Below are positions 41,001 through 56,000 of a stretch of 64,000 nucleotides of DNA, piece after piece (positions within the stretch are counted from its first letter, which is position 1; every line of letters starts with the position of its first letter). Source of the DNA: Hofstenia miamia (lineage: Eukaryota; Xenacoelomorpha; Acoela). The notes beneath the pieces were generated by a model. That model saw only the letters and a list, made by a program, of their open reading frames with translations. It did not search any database and was not told where the DNA came from. A program made the translations under genes and the position numbers. The stretch is from the NCBI GenBank assembly GCA_004352715.1, contig SCFE01000025.1, forward strand, positions 2,447,986-2,511,985, written 5' to 3'.

Positions 41001-44000
41001 TTTTAATCAAAATTAGAAAACTTGTATTGTAGAGGAAATGTGTCATTTCTTTTGAGGTATGACATGGAGCACCATCCTGCTAATATATTGATCACTTGTA
41101 AGGAGTGGCAAGAGTTCCTTTTCTAGAATCCGAGCATATTGAGAGTACCAGTGATGTGAACAATCTGTGAAAGCCACACTTCCATATTGCACCCCATACC
41201 ATTACAGATTTCCCACCGTACTTCATGGTCCCCTGAGTAAATTGAGGCAAGAATGTGAACTTCTGCCCAGTTGGTGTCTTTATCAACATTCCTTGTGATG
41301 ACTTCTTTCTGATGCGTATAGCTCACATCTTGACTCATCTGAAAATATAACATTAGACCAATGTTCAGATGAATTGTCTCTCATTAAATTGGCCCGGCGT
41401 AATCTTTGCTTTGAGATTAAGAATAGCTTTCTGAGTACCACGAAAGTCCCAATTGAGTACTTCTTCAGGATGTTTCGCACAGTTCTTGCCATCACGAGGT
41501 GACAATCAGCCCTTTCGTTGGAATGTTTCTCTGAAGTCATTCTGGGATTTAGCTTTGAAAGGCACACAAGAACTGATTGGGAGGTTTTGGAGGTCTTCTT
41601 TGGTCTTCAAGGACTTTGGCTTGGTGGTAATGATGTTTTCAGAAGTGAAGCGTCTACAAGTCGGGCTATATTACGTTGACTCATTCCCTCCAAATGTTTG
41701 AAGATAATCAACTCGCGGATGGCAAGAGGTATGCAACCAGGCATCATATATGGCGAAGAATGACTGTTATTAGACTGAAAAAAGCTCAACCAATGAACTT
41801 TTTTACAGATTCTCTGACTTGGTCTGTAGTGGCCGAATACACTTTTCCAAGAAAAGATTAGCTAACTACATGCATTGTAGCATTTCTCCTTGAGAGGTAA
41901 AGCAAACAGTGATAATTATGTCTCAGCATTGATGAATTCCTCTTTCTGTAACACCAAATCTAATTAAATAACAACTATGACATTTTGGCGTCCATTTCTT
42001 AGAAATATTTATGATAAATCAAAGGTGGCCGAATTCTTTTTTCCAGTACTGTATTTAAAGCTCAAAATCCTCATATTTAAAGACTCACTGCTTCTTGAGA
42101 CACCCTGTTCCCAAATATAGTAATTAATTACTGATCGTTCAAATGAATGATGTGCGTTTAGACAGGCATCTACTTGACGTATATCAAAATGTGTGCATCA
42201 AATGATGCTCATCTAAACACACATTTATGCCTCTTAAACATACCAACCAATTAACCAATTAATCGTATTCTTTTAATGCAATTTCTCTCCCATATATCAG
42301 GGAAAAATTATATGGTCCTCTACTTTTGAGAAAGATCTCATTATATTGCAAGTTTGCAGCTATTCCAATCGATATAATATTTAGAATCATCGTTCTATGT
42401 ATTTTACAATGAAGATTTTGAATAAACTACTCGTATAATGAATTACTATCATGATTCCTTGCGAGTAAATACAATCTATCCACTCACAATTTTTTTAATT
42501 TTTATTGTGAAATTAGCATCACTAGCCATCACAGTCTAACTATCCTAGATTCTTAACAATTTTGGTTTTAGGGAATTTTGAATTTTGATTTGAAGCGGTT
42601 AAACATTGAGCATGTAATCTGTAATTTGATACTCTTACATACAATTCTATTTCATTTTTGATTTAGGGGGAAAATAAGTTTATTGAATCAATTTGTCAGA
42701 CAATTTTCAGTGTGGATGAACTCTTGGACATTCTTATTGACAATTCTCTTTACAGTTGCCACAAAAAGCCAATTCTTCGCTTTCTTCTTTGGGTATATAT
42801 CAATACCGGAGATGATTCCAGTGCAGCGGGCTCTACCATTAACGAAGACATGTAAAATATTTATTGTTTATTTTTTTGGCCACTAAAATATACCAAAGGT
42901 TTTTGGAAATTACTGATTTAAGCGATGTTCAGCGTTATAACAATGGCAGCTAACATCACTATAATACAATAAGATACCATGGCTTCCTATAATTATAATA
43001 TTGTAAGAAACCATGTAAAATACGTATATACAACACATGCCAATGAATTGTAGTTTTATTGTGTAGCTAAGTGCAGTTTTGATATAGTTGTATTATTAAT
43101 AAACTACTATTGATTTCACATTTTCAAATTGATTTTTTGCCCGTCTTCGTTTGCATACAGAAAAAGCCTTTCACTTCCACCTAAATTCAGCAACTTACTC
43201 TTCTTTCTAGCGCTTACCAAATGAATCGAGCAGAATTTTGCCCCCAGGATTTCCCGTTCTTTGAATGATTTGGTGGGTTTCTGAAAATTCATTGTCAATT
43301 TTATTTGAAAATACTACTATATTGTAAAGCACATTTTTAAAACACTAAACTCAGTATCATTCTTTATTGGTTTTTAAGGTGAATTATTTTTAAATACCGT
43401 TAGCAATATCTTTTCTTGAATCTTTGCAATCTAAAAACATGTCTTTCTTTAGGCGATTATGGGGATTTTTACGAGCTCTTATATCAGAGATTAAAGGTGT
43501 GATCAAGCATCTCAAATCGAGTACAAACGACGCGAAGTCTTTCGTCAGCACATCACCAACTTCAGTTTGTAAAGAACCGAATCATCATTGGACAGTGTTT
43601 TATATTTTTGAAGCAGTTGTTCCCTTTTTGGACATTTTCTACAAAAACTATTATTCCAAAGACTCTAGCATGACAGAACAGCATAATCTTACCAATGATC
43701 TTGGGAAGGTCTTAATTGAATTCACTGAATTAGTCTCGCATTATATCACGGATCCAATAAGAAGTAAACAGCTTATCAAAACAGTTACAACTATTCTTCA
43801 AATGTCTTCTCTTGGGAAAAAGGTAGTCATTTTTTAATACTTACTCTTCTGCTTTCACATAATTGTATTCTATTTTTCTCGAAGTGGCTTGAAATTGAAT
43901 TCCATACAATGTTTCTAGTGATGACTATTAAGCCGGTTGTGTGGCATTTTGCGCAAGCATTAATAATCCATTAATATTGATTATCTAACCTTTCAATGAT

Positions 44001-47000
44001 AGCTTAGTGCTTTTTATAATAAATCATTCTACTATCTGTGACATTCAATTCAAATTCATTATATTTTCTCAATAACAAGTCATTGCTCATTTTTATAATT
44101 TTTAGTTATATATATATATATATATATAATTATTTTAATGCAAGTAGCTTGCAATTAATAATTTTAGGATATAGAACATTTCCAATCACGCTTTGCAAGT
44201 GGGTTGTACAATCAAGAAATGCTATCTGATTCTCGTAGAAAATATCAAGAGATATATAAAGGTGAAGAAGAAATCAACGCTTCTCTAAATATTTTTGCGG
44301 TAATGATGAAGAAATGTTATGGCGGTGAAAATACTGCTTTGGCACAATTAGGCTTTTCCAATGACAGGAGTAAGTAATTTTTCACACATTTTGCAACACC
44401 TGAATTTGCCATTGTTAGCGTATGTTTGACTTTATTTGCAATAACTCCAACAATGTTGTAGATATCGTCGATTCATCACTTGCAATATAATATGTATCTC
44501 AACATTTACAGAAAATATGAAGGAATGTGTTTAGCTAGTCTATATTTAATCCATATTTTTATCACAAAATAATAAGAAATTTAATGAGCCTATACGTTTA
44601 TTTCAAGTTTGTTCCAACAATAACAAATTAAAAGTTTCTTGTAATATTTGCAATTGATGCGAAATATATAAAGGTATTGATTTTTCATGTAGTTATGCAT
44701 AACATTTAGAATATATTGATAATGAGGATGAAAGTTCACCAGAATTTTTGCCACTTGGGGAAGACTTCCAAACTTTAGTTGAATGCTTCACTAAGAAGGA
44801 TATTAAAGAAACAAAAGTTGTAGAAGAAATGGCAGAAAAACTGATTGACTGCGTCTGGTAATTTTTTCCATATATTTCTCTCTCTCTTTCCCTCTCTCTC
44901 TCTCTCTCTCTCTNNNNNNNNNNNNNNNNNNNNNNNNNNNNNNNNNNNNNNNNNNNNNNNNNNNNNNNNNNNNNNNNNNNNNNNNNNNNNNNNNNNNNNN
45001 NNNNNNNNNNNNNNNNNNNNNNNNNNNNNNNNNNNNNNNNNNNNNNNNNNNNNNNNNNNNNNNNNNNNNNNNNNNNNNNNNNNNNNNNNNNNNNNNNNNN
45101 NNNNNNNNNNNNNNNNNNNNNATATATATATAACATATAAGAGCTTATGATATCCTGCATTTTGTATTCATCACCCGCAATTGGGGATTTTCCATAGAAT
45201 TCAGCGTTCTCTGATGGAAGGCAAAAATATTTCTATTTTAAGAACATGTCTGCATTCTAGTAGGATTTAATTCAAAGAAATTATATATATATTTTTTTTA
45301 AATTTATATTTACAGGATTCTTGATCACACAAGTTTCACAAACGAAAAAGCGAAACTTGAAGCCAGTCGTTTAACTGTGGTATGTCTTAAGCTCTTGCGT
45401 GCCTTTATTCATAATGAGGAAAGAAGACTTCCATCTGATTGGGAAGATAATTTGAAGTCGAATGAAAAGTAAGCAATTTTGCATATACAAAATAGTAAAT
45501 ACGCCATCTAGCTTAGACATATATTTAAATGTAGGTTATTGTTGTAACTAATAACAGCTTTTCTTCAAATTGCTTTATACGAAATTTTTTCATTTTTATT
45601 CATAATATTTGTCTAATTTGGTTTTTTAGAATTCTTCTTCAAATTAAATCAGTCCAATGCTCATTAAATAAACTGAGTGCCATTGAAAAGGTGGTACCCC
45701 TCTTAACAAAAGGAAGTAATGAAGCGGTGAAGGAGACTCTTTCATTCTTAGTTTCTTTGTTATACAACGGGAATCTTGAAGTCCAGGTATTTTTGAATTT
45801 CAATAAATTCCGGAATAGGGTATAAGACAATCGGTGAAGAACAGTAAATTTACGAAGTTAGCAATAACATCGTTGTTTATCTCGCATTATTTTCAAACCA
45901 AAATGTCATACATTCCAATTCATTTAAAGTTTTCTCATTCCCAATACAAAAAATCCGCCAGGTTTTGTTTAAAATTGGCATCATGTAGAGCATTGTTACT
46001 CAGGCATTCGGTTAAAGGGATTATAACAGTGTTTGCTTCACTCTGGTGAGTGCTTATTAGAAATAATGGAATGCAAATCCTACATGATGTTTTTCGATTT
46101 TTTTCTATCACTTCCCTTCCGTTCATTTCAATGCTAATGTAAAATCTGATGTCACTATGTATATTGAAGTCACAATACGCTTTATCTTTACTACTTCAAG
46201 GAGTCTATGTTCCCTTTGAAATGAAAAGGATATACGTTGTATCTATCTGTATAATTATATATACATTTAAACACAATCATAATCATTTATTCAGTTAAGC
46301 ATGTGGCAGCATACATTAGAATATGATTTATATTTTAGAATGAATTCATGAATTATTTCCTCAGCACACGTGAAGAAACATTCTTCTTCTCAATCAAAAA
46401 CCACATGCAGATTTCACTAATGGCAACAAAAGAAAAGTATGAATTAGTTATACAGAATCTCTCTATCCTTTAATAATATTCCTTAAATAGACTTTCACAT
46501 AGTTTTCCTGCATTCCACAATTTTGGAACATTTTTATTGTCATATTTCATTGTTGTGGGAAGTTTATATCAAGAACTCTGATTATTTTCAATACTGTGAT
46601 TGAATATTATTCTTAAATATCACACTTAGATGTTAAAAATAGGGTTTCATTTAAAATCATGTGATCATGTCATTTCAGTAATGCGTTCGTGTTTGGAGCT
46701 AATCTTCTGTTTGTGATGTCATGATTTTAATACTAAGACATATCATCTGCAAAATTCTATTGCATAGTATTAGTGTTCAACAGTTCATACATCATATATA
46801 ATGTGCATGTTAGACATGATTAAGTAAAAGTGTAATGTAGTATTTTTAATCTTACACTTTAAATTGTTTCAAATCTAATTTCTGGATGGAAATATGTTTG
46901 TTAATTTAAGTTAATTTTATATCAAATAAATCAACTCAATTACATGCTTTGCTAGTTTGCATATTTTTTAGGAAGTCATTAATATCACAGCATGAGACGA

Positions 47001-50000
47001 AAATTGCTGAAGCAGTGGGCCAGATGAAGCACTTGAAAAAGATGCTACTTGACCGTGAAGCAACGAAAGGCAGTCGATTGGGAAGTACAGCTATGTTGTC
47101 ATCCAAAATGTCCCTAAAGCAACTTTATTCTAGCACAACCAGTCTTCGGGTTTGACCTTAGACATATTACTTTAGTCTTCTTAATATTTGTTCAACACAA
47201 ACTCTATCTTGCACTCTTACTAATAATTTAACATATTTGAATTAATAGATGTTACGCCATCTAGCAGAGCAATTCAAAATTATAAATTTTTAACTCATTT
47301 ATTAAGCAATAACAATTTTTGTGAATTCCTAATTATTTTGAAGTTTTATTTAGAAGGAGTAACTTAATTATTCTATGATTATCATTATTCAAATACTTGA
47401 ATTCTTAATTCCATTCGTTCTGAGGTTATGCAATGCCTTTCAGCCATCGTTTTAAAATCATGTTGAGGTAAACAAGTATTTAGAGCAATTTATGCCAAAT
47501 GAATTTTAACTTAATATAGTATTTTAAGAATTTGAATCCCTTTGAGCTGAAGTCTTCAGACGGAGGACTGCAATCAAATCTACTTGATCTTGCAATGATC
47601 GGCCGGAAATTCATATTTATTTCGAATCGTCCATGTTTACTATTTGATAACAATTTCTAATTTTATTTAAATTTTCGCAACGAATTAAAATTAACTTTCA
47701 ATGTTGCTATAAATTATGTGATTCCTTTTCTAGAAAGATTTGGGGACTCCCAAGAAAAGCCTGATGGACAACGGGTACTTAGATAACAAAATACATCCAA
47801 AGGTATTGACAGAAAAGAAGGAAGTTGCAACTCCAACCTCTATTGTAAGCAGCAGTTTTTATTCAAATAATCATTTTTGTTATTTCAATCTGCATTATAA
47901 TGTTAATTTTGCTCTTATTTTATTTTCATGTTTTTGCTCTTTCGTTCGACTTAGATTCACGCGACATACTATTCAATTATTTAAAATGCTGAAAGTCTAT
48001 TCGCAATTCTTAGTTTGCCTTTACTATAGTGATTTGCATGGAGCTGATTGTAAAGGTCTGAGCAAAATACTACTCATACTCATATTAAACTTAGTAGTTG
48101 TTTAGAACATACATGTTGAAGAAGAGCCTGAGATAGATAACGCTCTTTTAGAAGCTCTCAGTGCAAACGATGATGGACATATTGAGCTAGTTTTAAAGCT
48201 TTTAGGTTTGATGTGTGATGGGCAACATAATGAAATACAGGTAATTTGCATTTAAATTTGTTTTTATCGTACACGCGTGATAAACTTACAGCCTATTGAT
48301 TTAGACAAGCGTTTTAATTTACCATTGCATGACAAAATTTTCAAATTTGAAATGCCAATTTTTCTTAAAATTCTGAGTCAAGTTTTTTATTTTTTTCTAT
48401 ATTTTACATACCATGAATTTTGTGAATTAATTTTTTAGTGGAGACATTAATACAAAGTTGGAAAATGAGTCTATTGCTAACAAGAAAACCACAAAGTTTA
48501 TCATCCCAAAATATTTTGTCAAGAATTGTGTTTTGTCGATTTCTCATTGTTATTTTCAAATATGAGTTTTGCATACATAAGTATTAACCTGTTACAAACA
48601 TTTGATTTTAGCATTACCTACGTGATCAACCAGACAATATTAAGTCAATCAACCTGATTGCAGAAATTATCACATTCCTTCAAGTCATTTATTCAAATAT
48701 CAACGCAACCAATATTGATCTTGTTCAAGAACTTTTCCAAACCCTTCTTGAAGTGTCTGCGGTATTTATTTATCTCTTGTTCTAAATCCGCTGTCACACT
48801 ATGCCTGAAATTTATGCTAATTTGTGATTGATAAATTGTATAGTGTGAACGCATTTTTTATTTGTAGTTTTCAAAATTTTCACAATTAAAGATATTTTAA
48901 GCGATTTCTTTAATAAAAATGAATTTAGGGAAATTTCCACAATCAAATCGTCTGTTTTGAACACAAAATCATCGATTATGTCAATCATATTATTCGTCTG
49001 TTTTCCTTCAGTTCATGCGAACTGCCAGAGGTAGTATTTTAAATTCGATTGCAAGTTATACAAATGTATCTTTTTATGTTTATGAAAAATTCAGTCTAGT
49101 ATTGTAACTTCGTTGATTTCCACAATGCCCAAATGACTATTGCCCTATAATTATATGTGTCACCATCTGTTATCATGCCAAAACAAAAGCGGAACGAATT
49201 TTTATATAATCATATGGCTGCAACATGTTACATGCCATTATGTACGTTATCTAAGATCTCAGGAATTACTTGGCGAATTCTTAATATGATTGTAGTGTGC
49301 TGCAATCAACGGAGATTGACATTTATTTTATTTTCAACATTTGATCTCACAAAGCTGTTTTAATAGATTTTATTTTCATAAGGGATTTGATTATTTTTCA
49401 TTATTGCGTAAATTTACTCCAAGGTTAATTCTATTACATTTTCAACCACATGAAAAATTGGTTTCCGCCATTTGGAAAAATTTCTTAATAAGAAAATATT
49501 TGAAATAATTTTGAATTCATGAAATTCATCACCGTAGCACAAGTGTCCTTGACCGCCATAATGAATTAAAAATAATAATTTTCGCAATTCAAATAGTTTA
49601 CACTACAGTTGTAAGTGTTTATTAATTATGCAATCTTAAGATTATTTTCTTCATATTTTAAAATGGTAATATCGTGAAAGTGCTAATTTTGAAAAAATAA
49701 CTACAGTCATATGAAACCTCACTTTTCTGGAAGCTTATGATATGAAGCTAATTAGAAAGGAAAATTTTTTCCACTTTAGTATTTCAGTTGTAACGCTGGG
49801 TGATGCATCGACTAATCGAATCGAAATCGATGCGGATGTTAATAATCGAAACGAATCGACTGTCGATTCAAAAAAAGCCAAATTCGATAGATTATTATTT
49901 GTTTACTATTGTCTTTAAAAAGAATTACGCTAGTAATACATATCGTCGTTTTAGAAGAAAATATATCAACCAATCATGAACAAATAGGGCGTATAAAAGT

Positions 50001-53000
50001 GAAAATGTTTCTACGGTTAAAAGCACTTGCAAGATTTGATTAGATATGAAAAATGTGAATTTTTCAAATATTTATTATGGTTGTAAGGTCAAAGAAGTCT
50101 AAAATATGCTGTTAGGTCAAAATTCCGTTCTTAGGCCAAAATTCTGTTAAATTCAATTATTTAACTCAAAGGCTTCTAAATAGAAGTCCTTAACTTAATT
50201 AGTAAATTTCTATATTTTTTTGAACACGCTTGTCAAAATTTGATTTGAATTCAGACTAAATTTTCTAATGTCATTGTTGAGCGAAGTATTTACCGCTCAG
50301 AATTTTTTATCGTCATTTTTGTTCAAACCGCCTAACATTCCAATATGAGAATGCGTTAGGCAAACTATTCTAATAAAAGCTATGCCATTGTGTATACCAA
50401 GTAGAAGCCAACATTTTGTGTGTCCATTATTTGGAGTTAACCCTATTCTTAACACTGAATTGTTATCCTGAGCAATAATGTTTATGAAAGCAACTTAAAA
50501 TTTATGAGATGTGTCTCTGAAAGAAAATGCAAAATATTCTCATTATTGATTTTAGGTGCTAGATTTAAAGAAGACCGTTTCTGAATTAATAGTTGCACTC
50601 ATTGAAGAGAATAATCCAGAAATTGCCGCCAATGTAGAGGAGATTAAAGAATCGATTGATCATGTAGCCATTCTTGAAAATGTATTTACATACTACAAAT
50701 TGTACAATTTAGAGGTTAGATTACCACATCAATGTCTTTATTTTATGTTTACGTTTTAGAATGCTGAGGTGGGTAGACAGCTTCTTTATTTCGTAAACCG
50801 CCAGCTTCTTGCAAAAATAGACTAAGTGATTTTTTGAAAGCTGTAATAGGCTTAGTATATGTCGTAAAAAATTCTGTCCACTTTTTACAATTTCGATTTA
50901 AACGCCTATTCAAAAAGTTAGTTTCAATAAACGGGACGACCATATTGATTCTATTCTATCTATAATTCGAGCACAAAAATATTATTCTGTTAAAATTTAG
51001 ATTGTAGAAAGTTTGTTGGCATTTTGTTTTTTTGCAAGAAGCTGGCGAAACATAACATACTTGTTTGATACATCTTTGTAGTGCTTAGTGATTAACATTG
51101 CATGAAATTTTCAACCTTAGCATTACAAAAGGCAGTGAACTTAATTTGAGTCGTACATTGTAGTAGGTTAGATAGGATTCACGTAATCTGTACATTTTTA
51201 AGCTAGTTTTTCGTAGGTTGGCAAAATTCAATTATCATAGGCCTTTCTTTTGCATAGTTTAACAGAGACGGCCTTAGCTATGGACAATCTAGGTATCCGC
51301 CTACGGCCTTTTAGGATTTGTTCCACTACGATGATTGCAATGAAAAAAATCGTAGATAATACATAAACATGATTTTTATTGAAGTTGAAATCTATGCGTA
51401 CCTATTCCTGCAAATAACATTGTATCAGGGTATTGACCAAGTACTTGATACGTAGGTATTGTGCTTGAAACTCGGAATAGCTGATATTTAAAAATACATA
51501 TTTGAGAGGTTGGGTTTTAGATAGTTTTCTTCTCCATAGTTCTAAACTAGAAACAAAAACTCAAGCACTGTTAGAGTGAAACTAAATCCATAGATTACTG
51601 ATGTTACACCAAAACAATTATTGATGTTGATGACGATATGAAACTACTTGAAATTATTACTTTTAGCTGAATACCTGATAATTCGTGCGTGGAAAAATTG
51701 TGCAAGTGTTTCGCTCAACTTGAAACTTGGTAAATGCAATATTTTTCACTACTCTGCTTTGTATATACATTTATCAGCAAATTGATGTATCGAAATACTT
51801 ACAGTGGAATGTGTAAAAAGTGCAACCGAATTTATGAAAATACAAAAAAAATGGAATTTTATCCTCTGAAAAATACAAAGAAAGCTTGTGATGACGAAAT
51901 TATGCAAACAATTCTACTATGAAAACATAAATGTTCATTTAAATCTCCACAAGAATAATATCAAGTAGAATTGGCTAGTGTTTTGTTTGATCAAGCAGTA
52001 ATGTCGTTGACTGCATGCAACTTTCTCGTAACTTTGTTCTTGGATTTCTACTCCTCAAAAAATTCATCATTCGACCAAAACGATTTGATAAATTGTTACA
52101 TAGTTTTGAATACCACCCTCACAGATGCATCTTGCACATATATTAATCCGAAGCATTTATTTCACTGAGTTGCAAATATTTTCTAACATTGTTCCCAATA
52201 CTGTTTCTTCTTCTCTTGATGTATTGGGTTTTATTTATGATCACGGCTTGACTATTGAAGTTAACATATGTTGCTGAGCCTTTCATATAGTATTGAAAAC
52301 TCCACTTACTATTGCTTCAGGTGGAAGAAGTTTTTCCAAAATGAAATTAAAAAATACTATTTAAGAACAACAATGATCCAAGAATTCCCGAAGAACCTGG
52401 TAATGAAATCGAATTTAGATATTCAAACTCTAATTCTTTTTGCAATGTTATGGATTTCTTTACTTTGAAAATATTAAATTTATTAACACTAGCTCATTTT
52501 GTTAATTCACAACCTTGTTTTGAGCTTGATAAGTAATAGAAATAGACACTTAGGGTTTATATGTAGCCTTTTTGATAAATTTATAGTTAGCTTAATGAAG
52601 TACAGCATGGAGTGATTATTTTACCTCAGAATTCTAGGCCAAAGCTTTACTACGGGTTCCCTTGAGGTTTTGACTGTCATAGCCAAATAGATAAAAAATA
52701 ATTGGCTTAGGCTTGCTAACATTTGAGGACATAGTAGAGAAGGGCCTAGCAAATATATTTTATCATCCCTTATACATGAAACAAAACTTCAGTACATCGT
52801 TTTTAGTAGTAAGCGTACTCTAAGTGATTATTATATAATTGTTATTTCAGCTCGAAGAATTTGAAAAAGATCTTGAAATAGAAGACGCGAAATCTTGCAA
52901 AGAACAGATCCTTGATGTTGGGTTTCGATATTTTCACATTCTATTAAGACTAAGAGACCTGCCTGGAACTAATGTAACTCTTGAGAGTAAGTTTTACGTT

Positions 53001-56000
53001 GATGATTTTGTAAATGAAATTCGATTACATTCTTTGAATTATAAATTTAATTGTTCCTTACAAATTCTTACCAACACCACAACGTAATCAAATGAATTTT
53101 CATCTACAAGTTAGTATAAGAAAACTTTCCAGGATTTCAAAGATATTAAAGTAGCTTTGTTAATAATCATGTTTTTGAAAAACAGGATTTTACATAGCGA
53201 GAAGTATGACACAAACTTGAGCATTATATATTCATTCATTTTTTTCAGATATATTTATAAAACTCGCAATTTAGTATCAATATGTATGATACCATGTGGC
53301 TGTGATAATATTGTTAGATATCCAATTGAGCCATAAAAAGCTCAAGTAATTGTGTTTATATCAATTAATGTACATTGAGTGAATTCTTACTGCAGCCTCT
53401 AATGACAATTACCAGTAGGGACCCGATCGCAGCTCGTTAGCAGCTTTAAGTGTAGCATGGAAATGCAATGCTAAATTGACTTTGATTTAGAACTCTCCGA
53501 ATCATTTGACGAAAAAGAGCTGTTGAAAAACTGCTGGGATTATTTCCAAGAACATACTATGTCAATCGAAGTACTAAAAGACAACAATTTGCAGAAAATC
53601 CATTTTAAAGTTAAAAGTGTGGTAAGGATCAACCATTTTCTTTCTTTGAATTTGTATCCATTTCTCACTAATTTAGGATGTCTTACGAGAAGATGTTAAA
53701 GAACAGCTAAAGTGGAATGTCGATAGAACCTCACCTAGCAACAAGCAAAGGGACTTTGTAGATTGGTCAGCTGATATCATCAATGATATTAAGTATCAGA
53801 CTAAGATTATGGCCAACCCCCTCGCAAGGTTTCTTGTTAAGCACGAGTAAGTTTCTTTAATTCTATTAATTGGTTTTTGATAATGTAAAAAAGATGCGAA
53901 TATCAAAAAATATGCTTTTATAACTAAAAATGTGTAAAAATTGTAATAGCTTATAATTTAGGAATCTCTGGCATAAGCTAGTGATAATGGTGACCTTAAT
54001 CCTAAATCTTGTAATGCTCCTATCATTCACAGCCAACAGTAATGATGTTTTCACGTAAGCATTATGCAAATAATTTGTTCTCAATAGCGTTCCTTAGTTT
54101 AGCACTACAATTCTGTAATGCAAATTTTCAAATAAATGTATGTACGATATTTAAAATAATAAGAGTAAAAGCACTATATTTGCTAAAAAGTTACAATTAA
54201 TCTAGAAAATAAATATAAAATATATAATAATTCGAACGGAGGCAGTTGATAGTGAGCCCAACCGTTACTGTCTGCCTGCTTACGTCGCTTTAAAACGTTA
54301 ATCCCATTGTCTAAAATTTATCTGTAATCCGATTCGACCGTTATTAGAAAAAAATATGCCTCGAGGAAACCAGCCAAAATGGGAAATTTTGTTACTAATG
54401 TGCTACTCTATGGATTTTGGAAGTTTGTAGCTTATTCGAAAGAGCAACACTAGAGGAAGATTTTATCTGAAGGTCTAAAAGCCAAAAACCCAAGATCAAA
54501 TTAGCTAGATCCAAAAAACTTAAAAAATTTGAAATGTTTTGTCGAGTTGGTCTACTTTGGCCGGGCATAGCTCGATCAATTTTGTCCAATGTTAAAAATT
54601 TTTACATGAGTATTTGAACTATCGATCGAACTCTATTTGTGCATATAAATTTAACATAGTAAGCATTAATCCGCCAGAGTGCTGGTCGATCAAGTACCCA
54701 GCAGTGAATAAACAAACTTGTGTGTGTCTATGTATGTGGTGAGCTCAGTGTAAAAAATCAGTACATGTGTTTAGCATGCGTATAACTCCCATTGTATTTT
54801 ATCGGTGAAAAGAACAATTTTTAATTTTTTTGTAAATTTTTTAAAATTTTTTTCCACTCTAATCTCATTTTCTAAATCATTCCAAATATTTGATGCTGCT
54901 CGATGAAAACTAGGATAGGAAATACTGCTGCAAATAAATGTATGTGATGGTGTATTTACTTTTAAGTAATTATCAAGAAACGACAGTGATTCTCGGCCAT
55001 ATTTATGCTTAAATTAAATTGAAGCTGGATAATAACAAAAGTGATAATAATTTTTAAAATTTTTACAATTTATATATACAGTTAACCATTACGAAAGCGT
55101 TGGGACCATAGTGGAATTGTTTTGATTGAAAATTGTTTCAATAACTTTTAGAATGGTTTTAGTGTAATAACATTATAATATTCAAGTTAAACTACAATTG
55201 TATTAGTATTGTATGAAGATATCTATCAGTAAATATTTTATGATATGTTATTTATATGATATTTCTACGTTGATTATAGCTCTTCAATTGGCTAAGAAAC
55301 AATGTGCTATTTCTTAGCCTATTTTTTACTTAAAAGTTAATTTTATTTAGTATAGAAAATTGGTTTGTTTTAATTTATTTGCAAAAGTGAAAATTCCTAG
55401 GCATCATTGTTTTGACATAAATATTTTTACACTCTCGAACATAACCTTCATTATTTTTTCTTGTTGAATTGTGACCAAGTTGCTAGAGTATTTCTTAAGT
55501 TCACAAATATTAAGTGCTGACCACATAATAATTTTAGTCTTCGAATGTTTAGATTACATTTTATGCTATTCCGCTAAAGTAATAAGAAAAACTTCAAATC
55601 TACATGAATTAAAATTTTCAAAAATCTACCGAATGTCATTGATTTTGAAATTTACCTTACGGTTAGCCCTACAAAAAAGCACTAAAATACAGAATTAGGA
55701 TTTTTATTAGGCCTATGGCAGTAGTTATTATCCATGGAGGCAATTAAACTCTTTCAATTTTTTTATTGACGATTTTTGAAAAACAAAACTTTGAAGTTCA
55801 AATAATTGAAAAATTTAGCTTATTCAAGCAGAAATTTCAAATTAACTTTTGGTAAAATGAATATTATTTAAATAATACTTTAGAACAAAGCCCTTATATC
55901 CAACTTGGTATCCCTATTTCCTCTACACATTTGGTGGCATCCATGTTGTGCTTTCGTTTATTTTGGTGTTGGCGTACTTTATTTCTAACAGACCAACGCT

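Noticed and set aside
44693-45160. Open frames across 44.7-45.2 kb with an RERERERE stretch
   Set aside because: Product of a TC/GA microsatellite and the N gap.
48106-48240. EF-hand-like string [10 protein letters not shown] in the channel
   Set aside because: First and last ligand positions of the 12-residue loop (Asp1, Glu12) are not acidic, so a Ca2+-binding EF-hand is not supported.
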